Source: Dillenia suffruticosa
Lineage: Eukaryota > Streptophyta > Magnoliopsida > Dilleniales > Dilleniaceae
DNA: 64,000 bases
Assembly (NCBI GenBank): GCA_033439265.1
Contig: JAVTVX010000001.1
Location: forward strand, 19,176,608 to 19,240,607
Reading direction: 5' to 3'
A program made the position numbers and the translations under genes. How positions within the stretch are numbered: the stretch's first letter is position 1; every line of letters starts with the position of its first letter. This document shows, piece by piece, positions 46,961-57,900 of this stretch. The notes below the pieces were generated by a model. It did no database searches. It was given only the letters and a program-made list of their open reading frames with translations, and was not told the origin of the DNA.

Positions 46961-49404
46961 AAAAATACACATGAATAAGGGCACTGTGGTTTTCATCCCT
47001 GCGCATATACGTGACAACAAAGAAAGCATCTTGTTCATGTGGTCTAAAATAAAAAATAAGACGTTTTTGTTGCACTCCACATGTAACCAATCGATCCTCC
47101 TTCAATCCAATGGCCAAATCACCTTTGTCCCCTTTTTTTTTAATGCTATACTAACAAATATTTAAAATTATATTTCAATTAATTCGATTTTAAAATTTGT
47201 TAAATCCATTTTAAAAGACAATTCTCCCAAATTAATTATTTTTATTCCTAAGTTTCGATTCCGAGACTTCATTAAGAGATCTAATATCCTTATCCTACTA
47301 AACCAATTGTCCGTTGATACATTTATCTTCTATTTTGCGCACTCAAACCCCCCCCCCCTTTTTTTTTCTTTTTCTTTCCTTATAAACTACTCGTTAATTG
47401 GCAAGTAGACATCCATTACATTGCCAAAATTAGGAGGGCTACCTTTATTGGTGTTTTAAAGCAACAATTTTGAATTTTAGATTTCTAAAAGAAGTGAAAG
47501 GAGAGGATTAAAGCTACCAAAGGCAAGGAAAAGGGTCCATAAAGTTGGTATTCAATTATAACCACTCAGAGTCCTTTGTGCTTTTCTTCTTTGTTTTTAG
47601 AGTGAAAGACATGGAAACAAGTTGTTCTTTTGCAAAGTTCCTTTAATTGGATTACAAGAAGGACAAAGAATGAGATGGCTCAACTATATGAAAATCAAAA
47701 TATTTTTATGTATTAAAAATATCGTAAAACTCATATGTTATTAATCAGAATTAAAATAGTTTTATGTATTCTAATATTAAAGATAAGTCAGTTTATGATA
47801 CATAAATTATTTTTATCTAAATAATGTTATCATCGGAGATATTCAAGTTTTTCTCCTTCAACAACGGATTTTTTGTTCCCTTTCTCATCTCATGGGTGCA
47901 ATGCAAAATGGATTAGGTTAAGAATGAGAAAAATGTATCACTCTTACTAGCTAGAAAGGAAAAGTTGGATCTAACCCCATTTACAAATGGACACGAATGG
48001 AAAATAAGACCCCACCCACTTCAATTATTTGACCATTAGATGTTGCAAAAATCTTTTGGTGGTTGGGATGATGCTTGCATCACATTCTATTCAAGTGAAT
48101 TCTCTTTATCTTCTAAGGCAACGTAGCTTATTACCCTACAGAGAAATTGCCTTTTCCTTTTATATTAGATGTCTACTTGTCAAAGAGTTCATAAGCCTGT
48201 TTACCTCATCTAGATGATTTTTTTTTTTTTTTTGGTGCCAAGTTAGAGATTTAATTTAATAATTATTTTAAATTTATTTTTTTAACTTTGTTATGTTAGT
48301 CAAGATTTTAATGTACTTGTTTAATATATATGATTTGTGAATAACTAAGCATGCTTAATAAAATTTAAAAGAACAAAAAATTAAGAGGTGTTTGATTAAA
48401 AATGAATCGAAATCAAGAATCAGATTAGAATACATATGATTTATTTAGATCAATAGAATCAGAATGTCATTTACGGATATGAGAATTTTAAAATGAAAGT
48501 GAAAAAAAAAAATTTGAAATCTATTTGCAAATTCAATTCTTATCGGTGCTAACAAAATGAGTCTCCGATCCTTTCTAGAAGTAAAAATATCTTGTCACAT
48601 CCGAAGTGCTAAACACTCCAAGGAAAGTCAAATCCCACCATTGAAGACAAAGGGGCCAGCAATTCTTCCCAAATGCGCCATCCAAGCCTTGAGCCAATGG
48701 AATTGAAGATGTATGGTGAGAGATGAGATGAGGGGAGCACCGACTATAACACAAACTAGCAAAATTCATGCAGATTGCTTACTACATTGCTTTTAAACCA
48801 TCACTTTTACCCACATCATAGTAAGACAACTTGTTAACAATATTTGTTTTTCCACGTAACTACAATTAACTTAAATTTAAGACATACGAGATATTAAATT
48901 TAAATTTTATCGTACTTCTTTTCATCTCATTTCATCTTATTTATTGTGTTATGTGAAAAATCTCATGTATTGTATATATATATATATATAAATAAGACAA
49001 CTGAAAATATAATTATTTTGTAGAGCATAAATACTTTTTTTTTTTAAGAAACTCTCCTTTTTTTAATATTGTAATGGGAACAAGACCAAACTGAATGTGG
49101 CGTAAACAAATTTCTATAAACTTGGCCAAATTCAAATGACTCTCGTCATCTATAAATTGAGAAACAAAGGAAGTTCAATAATTTTGTGAGAGTAGAGAAT
49201 ACATATTTTTTAGGGTGAATCTTCATGCAATGGTGAAATTGTTTCTTTAGTGACCCCAAGGTCACGAGTCGAAGACATGAAAATAGTCTCTTTATAAAAA
49301 ATGTCATAGAAAGACCGCATATATATATATATGCCCACCATTTCTCATTCCTGCATTAAGCTGAAGAATACTTTATATACCGGATGAGTTCTTTATATAA
49401 TGCA
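46413..49404. other. Intergenic, no gene seen
   Basis: About 3 kb. It contains the (CT)27 microsatellite (46904-46958), a probable decayed family B copy near 47125-47320 (TTCGATTCCGAGACTTCATT, ACTAAACCAATTGTC), and otherwise AT-rich sequence. The open frames across the microsatellite are repeat-encoded. Confidence 0.5.
46904..46958. repeat. (CT)27 microsatellite
   Basis: Uninterrupted CT dinucleotides over 55 bp in intergenic DNA. Confidence 0.97.
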
Positions 49405-49592
49405 TATTTTTTTATAATATATTAATCGGTATCCGAAATTATTTTCTGACTAATCTGGTTTAGAATTTGCAGTGACCTATTTAAGGAGACTATCCTCTCA
49501 ACATAATTTATTTTATACCCAAATTACGAGTTAAATTTTGGATCTCGATTGATAATACATATCATTAACAATTCACCGTTCGACTAAGAAAC
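49405..49592 (-). mobile_element. SINE-like element, family B, copy 6
   Basis: Poly-T-like start, then ATCGGTATCCGAAATTATT, CTGACTAATCTGGTTTAG, GGAGACTATCCTCTCAACA, CCCAAATTACGAGTTAAA, GATCTCGATTG and ACAATTCACCGTTCGACTAA. The order of blocks and orientation match the other copies. Confidence 0.55.
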
Positions 49593-51029
49593 AAAATTAT
49601 CCCAACAAATTCAATACTTTTAGTATTTAATTTTTATTTCCATATACATATGATTCCAAAATTTAAACTCCCATCTTCTTTTTCCTCAACTTGATCCCAC
49701 AATCTTGGTCGATCACATCAGGAGGTGCAATTTCATCACCCGAAGAAAAAAAGTTAAAAGAAATAAAGGTTACCCACTTCATCAATCATGGAGATTTCTT
49801 CATACATCTCAAAATCTCTTGATTCCAATCTCATGATTCTCTTTTTATCCCTGATATACCACCATGATCTTGATCCCCACTTTCCAACCTTTTTGAAATT
49901 CAAAAAAAAAAAAAAAAGAGTACCTTTCCTCTTACCTCCATACTTTCTTGTTCTTTCATACCCAACTTTTTCATCCATGCAAAATTTCAAAAAACCAAAT
50001 TATGTCTCTCAGCATGCCTAATTAATTGAATATACACCCAAAAAAAATTAAAAAAAGAAAAAAAGAAAATACAGATCTAACTTTTCTTTTGACCTCACCA
50101 ATAACAACATCCCACCTACCCAACCAAAATTTCAATTTTAAAAGCTTTCTGGTATAGTAGGAGATTACAATGAATTTGTGCAGGGAGCAAAAAGAATTGA
50201 TTGAGATTTTTGTGTTGTTGGACATGGAAAACAATGACAGGAAAGATTCCTTCATGGACATAAACAGGGAATCATATGAGTGATATAGATAATGGGGCGG
50301 CCACATTATACATGAAACTCACTATATTTGACCAAACCCCGCATTTGTTTCTCTCACTTTCTAGGCCAAACTCATGCATCTTTGACTAACAAAAAGCCAA
50401 TTATGTTCGTTTGAATTTGTTCAATAAATGAAAACATTGGAAAGAAATATTGCTACTAGGTTACTGTTACTAATTGGGAAGAGATAATATGATGCTTTGA
50501 GCATGTTATAGCCTGCAGTCGCACAATTTTCTTATTTGCTTAAAAAAGAGTATGACACCGATAAGCGATAATGGCATTGTATTAAATTTTCTTAACTAAA
50601 ATCTCAATTTAGTCGTGCCACAAAATATTTACACATAAAACTATGAGTCAGTATGAAAAAGATTGTCCTCTAAAAATACAGTGCTTGGTGGCAAACTAAG
50701 AGAACATACAGGAGAAACACAACCATGTCATTAAAATCTATCGTTCATACCATTTCAAGCATTTAGAATCTTGCTCAACATGTAATAGTATTAGATCTAC
50801 CTTTTTGTGTTCTTAGATGTCCCCAAGTTGTCTCCAAGTTTGTGTACCTCCGCCACCATGTTGTCTCTAATTGCGTCCAAGGTTTAAATTGCAAAAATGA
50901 ATCATGCTAAATGCTTAATTTGAAAAACTTTTTATTAAATTTGTAATTTGGTTTTAATATAATGTACCGGTTCAATAAAAGGGATAAGCATCATGACAAT
51001 GAGGGCAATCTCATCTGAAACTTTTTTTT
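49593..51029. other. Intergenic, no gene seen
   Basis: About 1.4 kb, AT-rich, with short open frames only. Confidence 0.5.
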
Positions 51030-51220
51030 TTCCTGATATATTGAAAGGTTCGAACCTGGGATGAAAACGATGTCGATTTTCTCATGGGAACGAAAAAATC
51101 AGTACCGGGAGATGTGCCGCTCAATTGGGTTTTATAAACGATCGACCCAGATTAGTCGGGGCGAAATCCTGGATATTGAGTTAATGGCCTAGTCATGGTG
51201 ACAAAAAAAAAAAAAAAAAC
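51030..51220 (+). mobile_element. SINE-like element, family A
   Basis: A B-box-like AAGGTTCGAACCTGGGAT (about 51046-51063) is followed by GACCCAGATTAGTCGGGGCG, AAATCCTGGATATTGAG and a poly-A tail (about 51203-51219). This is the clearest copy of the CCGGATTAGTCGGGG-type 3' body shared with the elements at 1-168 and 32917-33085. The 5' head appears truncated. Confidence 0.6.
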
Positions 51221-51987
51221 AATGTCGATTGAGTTATAACTCATTGACTTCTTGTCTGAAACATGCAGCACAGTATCTATCTGATTGAACAAAAGTTAGG
51301 CGATGATTTGAATACTGATGGAGGGCCTATGATGTTGGATCGGGGCAAGCATGTTTTTCGTAATATGCGGTTTGAGCTTTCACGTGAGCTCAGACCAGAA
51401 AAAGAAGAGCAAAGAAACAGGAAAATTCATGCATTTTGCCAAATTTTCCACAAAGTAGGCGTCATTCCCAGCATGCCAATGAAAACAACTGCTGATTCAT
51501 TTTTCACAAGCAGACCACAAGGTCTCATACAGATCACATTATCTTGACTCGAGAATGTGCGAGCCTAACCTTAGATATGGCATGGTCTAGACGCCCATCA
51601 ACATTACAGGATTGGTTTCTATAGCCATGAGCTTATTATTCCTCTGTTTGTATTAGGGTTACTAGTATTTCACACCAAGAACAGATCACAAAATAATACT
51701 CAGGCATTTGTTTTACATTCTGAATTAACATACACAAGCTTATATAGCTTAGAAGTGAAAAGGAAGAAAAAAAAAATACAAAGATATGCTCGGTTGCACC
51801 ACAGAGATGGTGAACTGAATACAATGGAGTGGTTGAGCAGCCCTGTGAGGATATGCAGACATGGCTAAAATGGCCACCATGCATTATTTTGACACCATTT
51901 TCACCAAAATTAGAGTTACATATATTAACAACAAAAACATATATCTTTTCTTCTCTTGACACCGGTACAGATGCGGATTGGTTACAT
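51221..51987. other. ANP3 3' flank with an uncalled 94-codon frame
   Basis: About 0.77 kb. The ANP3 3' UTR should lie in the right part. On the plus strand 51263-51547 is an open frame (MQHSIYLIEQKLGDDLNTDG...) of balanced composition, but with no recognisable domain and no visible splice partners. It is recorded as a candidate only. Confidence 0.4.
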
Positions 51988-54900
51988 TCATTTGCCAGGT
52001 GATGTGAATCGTAACCTCTCTCTTTGTCGAGGAAAGATGTGGTCTTTTGGGGACGATGTCTTCCCTCCTACACCTGCCTGGCGCATTAGCTCTGCAATAA
52101 GCACAATATGAAAATGTCAAGGCAAATGTACTGAGATCTAAACATAAGACACAACACTCAATATGACAACAAACAAAACTTATTGACTCTGGGACCATCT
52201 ATTTTTGAAATAATTTGATTGCTAAACATCTTACAGTAAAGATAAATATTTGTTTGTGTTTCTGCCTGATGTGTTTCCAATTTACACAGTGAATAAAACT
52301 ATAAGCTTTCTCCAAAATTTTACAACCTTGAGAGCCCTGCCTCTGTATCAGTGGCATGAATACTTCAGACACAAGATGACAGCCTGCTAATACAAGGAAA
52401 ATGTACTGCTATCAACCCACCCACCATCCTCTCTCTATAGAGAACAAAAAGAAGTTGATATGTGCATGTGATGGGTAGGGAACTGAAAACCGTATAAACC
52501 TTTTTCCACAATTCCATCATCCAATCAAGGACAAAGAGAGCGTCATTGAGGGCAACAGACCTGTAACAGCCCCCATTCTCTGACTACAAACTTCAGACAA
52601 TTAAAACACATGACAAATAAAATATCAAATGATTGCCACATAGCATCCAAATCCCTAGTCAAGCTAGTAGGAGATGTGCTGCTCTCTAGCAACACCAAGT
52701 CTTAAAACATTGGTAATTGCATCAGTGAAAGCTTTGAGCATAAACATACGATTTTCCTCTGTGATTGAGAATCCGCATGGCTTGGTTTGTATGCCATTAT
52801 GCATTCCTGATAGGTTCCCACCATTATCCGGGAAAAGAAATAATTGCCACATAAATCATGAGGAAATTTCACACCCATCGTGGAGGTGGAGAAATAGATT
52901 GCCCTCACCATAAACCATGAAGCCAAGAGAACTCTCAAACTTTCAGTTGGTAATTGAAATGTTCAAAACTTCAAATGGTTGTTTTATTAGAAAGATATTT
53001 ACTACAATCTTTGAGTTGAAAGTAAATTTTAGTAGTCATTAGCTTTAAACTATGTAAATTGCTTACTGCTGAATGTAGAAAAGCAGCCAGGACACCAAAA
53101 GTTTATAATGGTACACATCTAAGTTAGGACGAAGAGTATCAAAGACGCTACACAAGCTAGACTAAGAAGTCTCAAAATTCTTCAATACTACATTAAGATG
53201 CATGAAATTTGGTCTATTCAATCTGAACTCATGTTTGAAATCTTGATGTATGGTAGGAAACACCACAGCATCGACTATGAATGATATCATCACCAAAATG
53301 CTATGAAGAAAGCATCTTCACATATTATACCATTCGGCATATAGCCCATAAATACACTTTGGTGTATTATCAACTTGAGACAGCTGGTCTCTTGTAGCAT
53401 AACGACAGCAAGGGATAAAAACAAGCCTAGCCAAACTCTAGGGGTACCAAGGTTTGTTTATATAGGATTAATCAAGCTCATGCATGTTCACAGGCTTTGT
53501 AACCTTAACTTATTTAGATGTTTTTTTAACTTCATAAAGCAATTGTACAATAAAACTTTAAACCAGTTTTATACCCGTAATCTATTAGCTTCTCTATGAC
53601 ATTTAAAAAAAAAAGTTTATTTTAGTTATCTCATATAAAAAACATCTGACAATAATATATATTATTAAGCCAAGCCTCTAAGGAGCTTCTTCACGAGACT
53701 AAACCGAGCTTTGAAGTGTTCAAGCTAGGGTCATATGTTATATGAGTTTTCTAGAGCCTAAACTTACCGAACCCTTTAAGGTGTTCACGCTTCACAGGTT
53801 TGTCAAAAACATTCTTCCCATCCCCCCACCAAAATTACAAAATTGGCTCACAAGGAACTATTAACAGCTCAAAGAACTTGTAGCTCAGACAAGAAAACAA
53901 AGAAGAAAGTAAATATGCAATAGTTTTGGCCAAAAGAAAAAAGAAACAAAAAAAAAAGGCAAAACTTGCCTCGTTTTCTCTCGAGCTCTTCATCCAGCTC
54001 TTCCTTCCACTTCCTTTGTCTCTCGGAAGAGGTTGCACTGCGAGTCAAAAATTTTCATAAGGGTGCACTAAGGAGACATTCTCGTAAGGATAAGAAAACT
54101 AGACAACTACTATGCCTCAACATCCATAACATACCTTGGACAAGTTTGCTCTTTCTGTTCATCAAAAAGAAGTTCTTTCAGTTCACCAAGTGGTGGTGGT
54201 GGCTGAATTTCTGACAATATTTCCTGGGCTACACCACCAACATTTGAAGCATGTTTATTATGACTCCCAGGACTTGCAGTTCTAAAAGCATCAACAGCCA
54301 TAGAAAATCTCCTGCTTGGTACCCGATTGGGAGATTTGCTCTTAGGAGGCAAATTGGCAATACTTGAAATGTTTTCATTGTGAAAATTCCCAGCAGCAAC
54401 AGGAGAACTTGTCACATTCAGTGTATTACATAATTCTTCCTGCAGCTTCTTCAAATCCAGAGCCTGAGATAATTCAAAGGGGAATGAAAAGCTTCCGACT
54501 TCTACTTAGCGGTACCGAATGAAATTTAGCATCATGTATAAAAGCAAACAAACACAATTGTCTAATTTTCGCCATTGAAAGAAGCAAACCTTTTCATCTA
54601 GGAAGGCTCTAATTTTTGACTCCGTCACTTCATCATCATCCTCAGCAACTGAAGGCCTCTCTTGCATCATATTTCTTTGTCCACAAGAAAAATGCGTTTC
54701 ACTTTTTTCCATCTTGGGACTCTCACCAAACTTACTTTGCCAATCATCATCAGGCTCACACATAGGGTTGAAACTCTGAACAATATAAGAAGGCCATAAC
54801 AAATCCTATCATGAAATAACATCCACTTGAAATGAAGAAAATGAAAAAAGTTCACTACCTTTTCAAAATTACTGGCAAGCAAAGTCGAATGTAACTGTGT

Positions 54901-57900
54901 TGATGTGCCGACAAAGTCATCTTTATCATCTATTTGACACATGTCATCATCACAATTACTAGGCTCCCAAAGTGATCCTGCCCCTGCTAACTTCTCAGGA
55001 TAAATGGTGGAGCATCTCATGCTACCAGTGTTACAAACATCCTTCAAACCAGAGCAAGTTGTGTTATGGATCACTGGGCTTACACTGCCACCAAAATATC
55101 ACCTCTTGAGTCACCACCAATGAGAAAGAAAAGGGGGAAAAAGGTTGTGAAAAGATAGAAGGGACCCAAACAGAGAAGCTTACAAGCACTTCAGACCCAT
55201 CTCAGGTGTCATAGAAAAGTTTCCAGAATTTTCCTGAATGTTCACAGTTTAGAATTTGCAGAAGAATCACAGAAGAACAAAAATGGACATGAAATTTGAC
55301 TTGATTATGCTCACCATCAAGGAAGTGTGAACTGATGGATGCGAGTCATGATAATCTCCAGCAACAAATGGATGCTGCATAAATAACACAGCAAGCGGCA
55401 CAGTTTATTTAAAATAAAATAAAATAAAATAAAGGTTTTAACTTCCACCATCTGCTTAAATCAATGGAGGTAAAGAAAACATGTTTGAAGAAAGTGCAAC
55501 AGAAAAAAGAACACTGCAGAATTACCTGAAGCAGTTCTGACGCTGAGGGTCTTAAGTGCGGTTCCCTGCCCAAAAAAGAAAAAGGTTGTTGTACTTCAGA
55601 GTATGATAGGAAACATAAAAGAAGAAAGGAAGAATCACTGCATCATAACATGAATCAGTGGAAAGCAGCTTCTAGTTTATAAATAAAACCAAAATCATTG
55701 AACAGAAAAAGAAGAGAAACCGGATATGATGGATGTACTTCTGTAAACATTTCAGCAGAAAATCTTTTGCCTCAGATGACAGATGTTCAGGAATTGGTGG
55801 ATGAGCTTTTGTCGTCCCTATATGAAATAATGCAGCCACCTGAAACAGGCCAATTCTATTCAAGCAAAGGAAGTACGAAGAAATTTATTCACAAAAGCCA
55901 CAAGATAATCAAAAGTGAAATTTAAGTCCAGACCTCCTGATACTGTTGGCTCCATGGTGGCTTTCCTGTAGCCATCTCAATAACAGTGCAGCCAACACTC
56001 CAAATATCAGCAGAGCTAGGAAATTATATTGAAAAAGGTCATCAAATATGAAATTGGTGGATAACACTGCAGTGGTTATAGCTTTCCTACGATGGGCCAA
56101 AAAAGCTAACAAACTTGATGCTTGTCGAGTTAAGCAGTATTCATAGGTGATAATAATAGACGACTGAACTACCTACTTAGAAAATGTGCAGCTTTAACAT
56201 GGTCTGTGGCTATCTCATCTTCCCAAGATGCAATGCGAAACATTATGTTTGATGGGCAATTTAGAAACTTTTTAACATGCCATATGAACAAAATGTCAAT
56301 ATCTGCTTCTGTTATCCATTCTTGTAAATCCTTTGTATTACTAAAACAATAAATAGAGTGTACCATATGCAGCAACTGGTTTCCAAATAGAATTTGAAAA
56401 TACAGAAGTTCTTTTAATGATTAATACATTTTTTTTTCATGAGCAGTTTCCCAAATAGAATTAATATGAGTGACAGGTTGCAAATTAGAAGACCAAATCA
56501 GGCTTTCTCCCCAATTGTCTGTACAGGATATCAAAGTGATGATCCTGAAGACAACATCTTCTTGATTGTCCTATTACTTAGTTTACTGATAATAGGTTTT
56601 TTTTATGTGGATGTTGGGTCCCTCTAGAAACATTGGATAATAATATGGACATTGAGTTTAAGGGGTTTGGATCCTCTATAGATGCAACCTGGGCAATTAT
56701 TTAGTCCATCAGGTTTGAAAGGAGTGCTTGATATTCGTGGGAAAACTTGTCAACACTACTCCATTGAAAATGGGTTCTTCATGGCAGTGAGGAAGAGGTA
56801 TATTTCTTGGTTTAGCAGGTTTGAAAGACACACGGGTGTGAGCTTTGCAACAAGTTGTGGAGGCAAAAACCACTTGTGTACTGCGAAGGCAATCAGGTAC
56901 TTGCAGAGTTTGCACCACAACATCAGAGATCATTGCAGGGTAGAGTAAATAGTATATAGAACCAGAACGAGTGACCAACACTGTTAGGAGAGAAGTCAAG
57001 CCTCCAATAATATCAAAGAATGAATTTTACTTCATGCATTACTTTGCAATGAAGAATCTTGCAGATCAAGTACACAAGTCAGGAGAAGATCACGTTGACA
57101 GTACCTGATAGAGGAGAAGAAGTCACGGAGCATAGATTTGTTGAGAGAATATAAGCGACAAGACCAGCCTTGAGGACTGCAGTGCTCGAGGTTAACACTA
57201 TCCAAGCATTGTCATTGAGGATGTCGACAAATTGAGTGAAGGAGAATGTCAAAGTTTGTTGTTTCTACAACAAATTTGACAAACGGCTACGCCTCATCTG
57301 CAAGATGATTCGTCCCAATACTCTGGACTTAGTCTGTTTAGCGGCAGCTTTTGTAGTGGTATGTTCGGCTACTTTCTATTTTTGGTAATTTTAAAAAAAC
57401 CTTTGAGAGCTTGTAAAAATCCATAAAAAAAAGTATGGTGTGCACCATAACTTACTGTAATAGTAAAAAGTTTAGAAGTAAGAAAAATGTCTAACTCCGA
57501 AAAATTCTCAATGAACTCCTTAAACATTTTAATGTTTCCTCTTGTCGTGCCAATAAGTGCGAAACTCTGCAGGGAGACAAGAATTTAAGACTTCAAGAAG
57601 GAGATTCCTTGACCATGGTGTAGCTTACGAAAAGTCCCCTCACTAACAAGTTGTAATTCTTCTTACTATCTAATAGAGCCTATTATTTTATTCAATCATG
57701 CATTGCTTGTTTATTTGATTTGCTTACCATTCTGTTGCTCAATCTCACCACATAACAATTGCGCATCCATATTATAGAATTGGCTAGCACTCATGGATAC
57801 TAGTGTCCAAGTGAACACCATATGCGTCTAGCTTATTGGCAAAGTTAGGCCGATGACACCTAGCCAACCCTCTAAATCGGTAGTGATACTGGTCAACAAA

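Noticed and set aside
46815-47117. Minus-strand open frame with a long RERERE stretch
   Set aside because: It is the translation of the (GA)n microsatellite; the flanks lack coding features.
1-51220. GTTCGA-containing blocks as tRNA genes
   Set aside because: Only the B box is recognisable; no cloverleaf or acceptor stem could be drawn, so SINE remnants are the better explanation.
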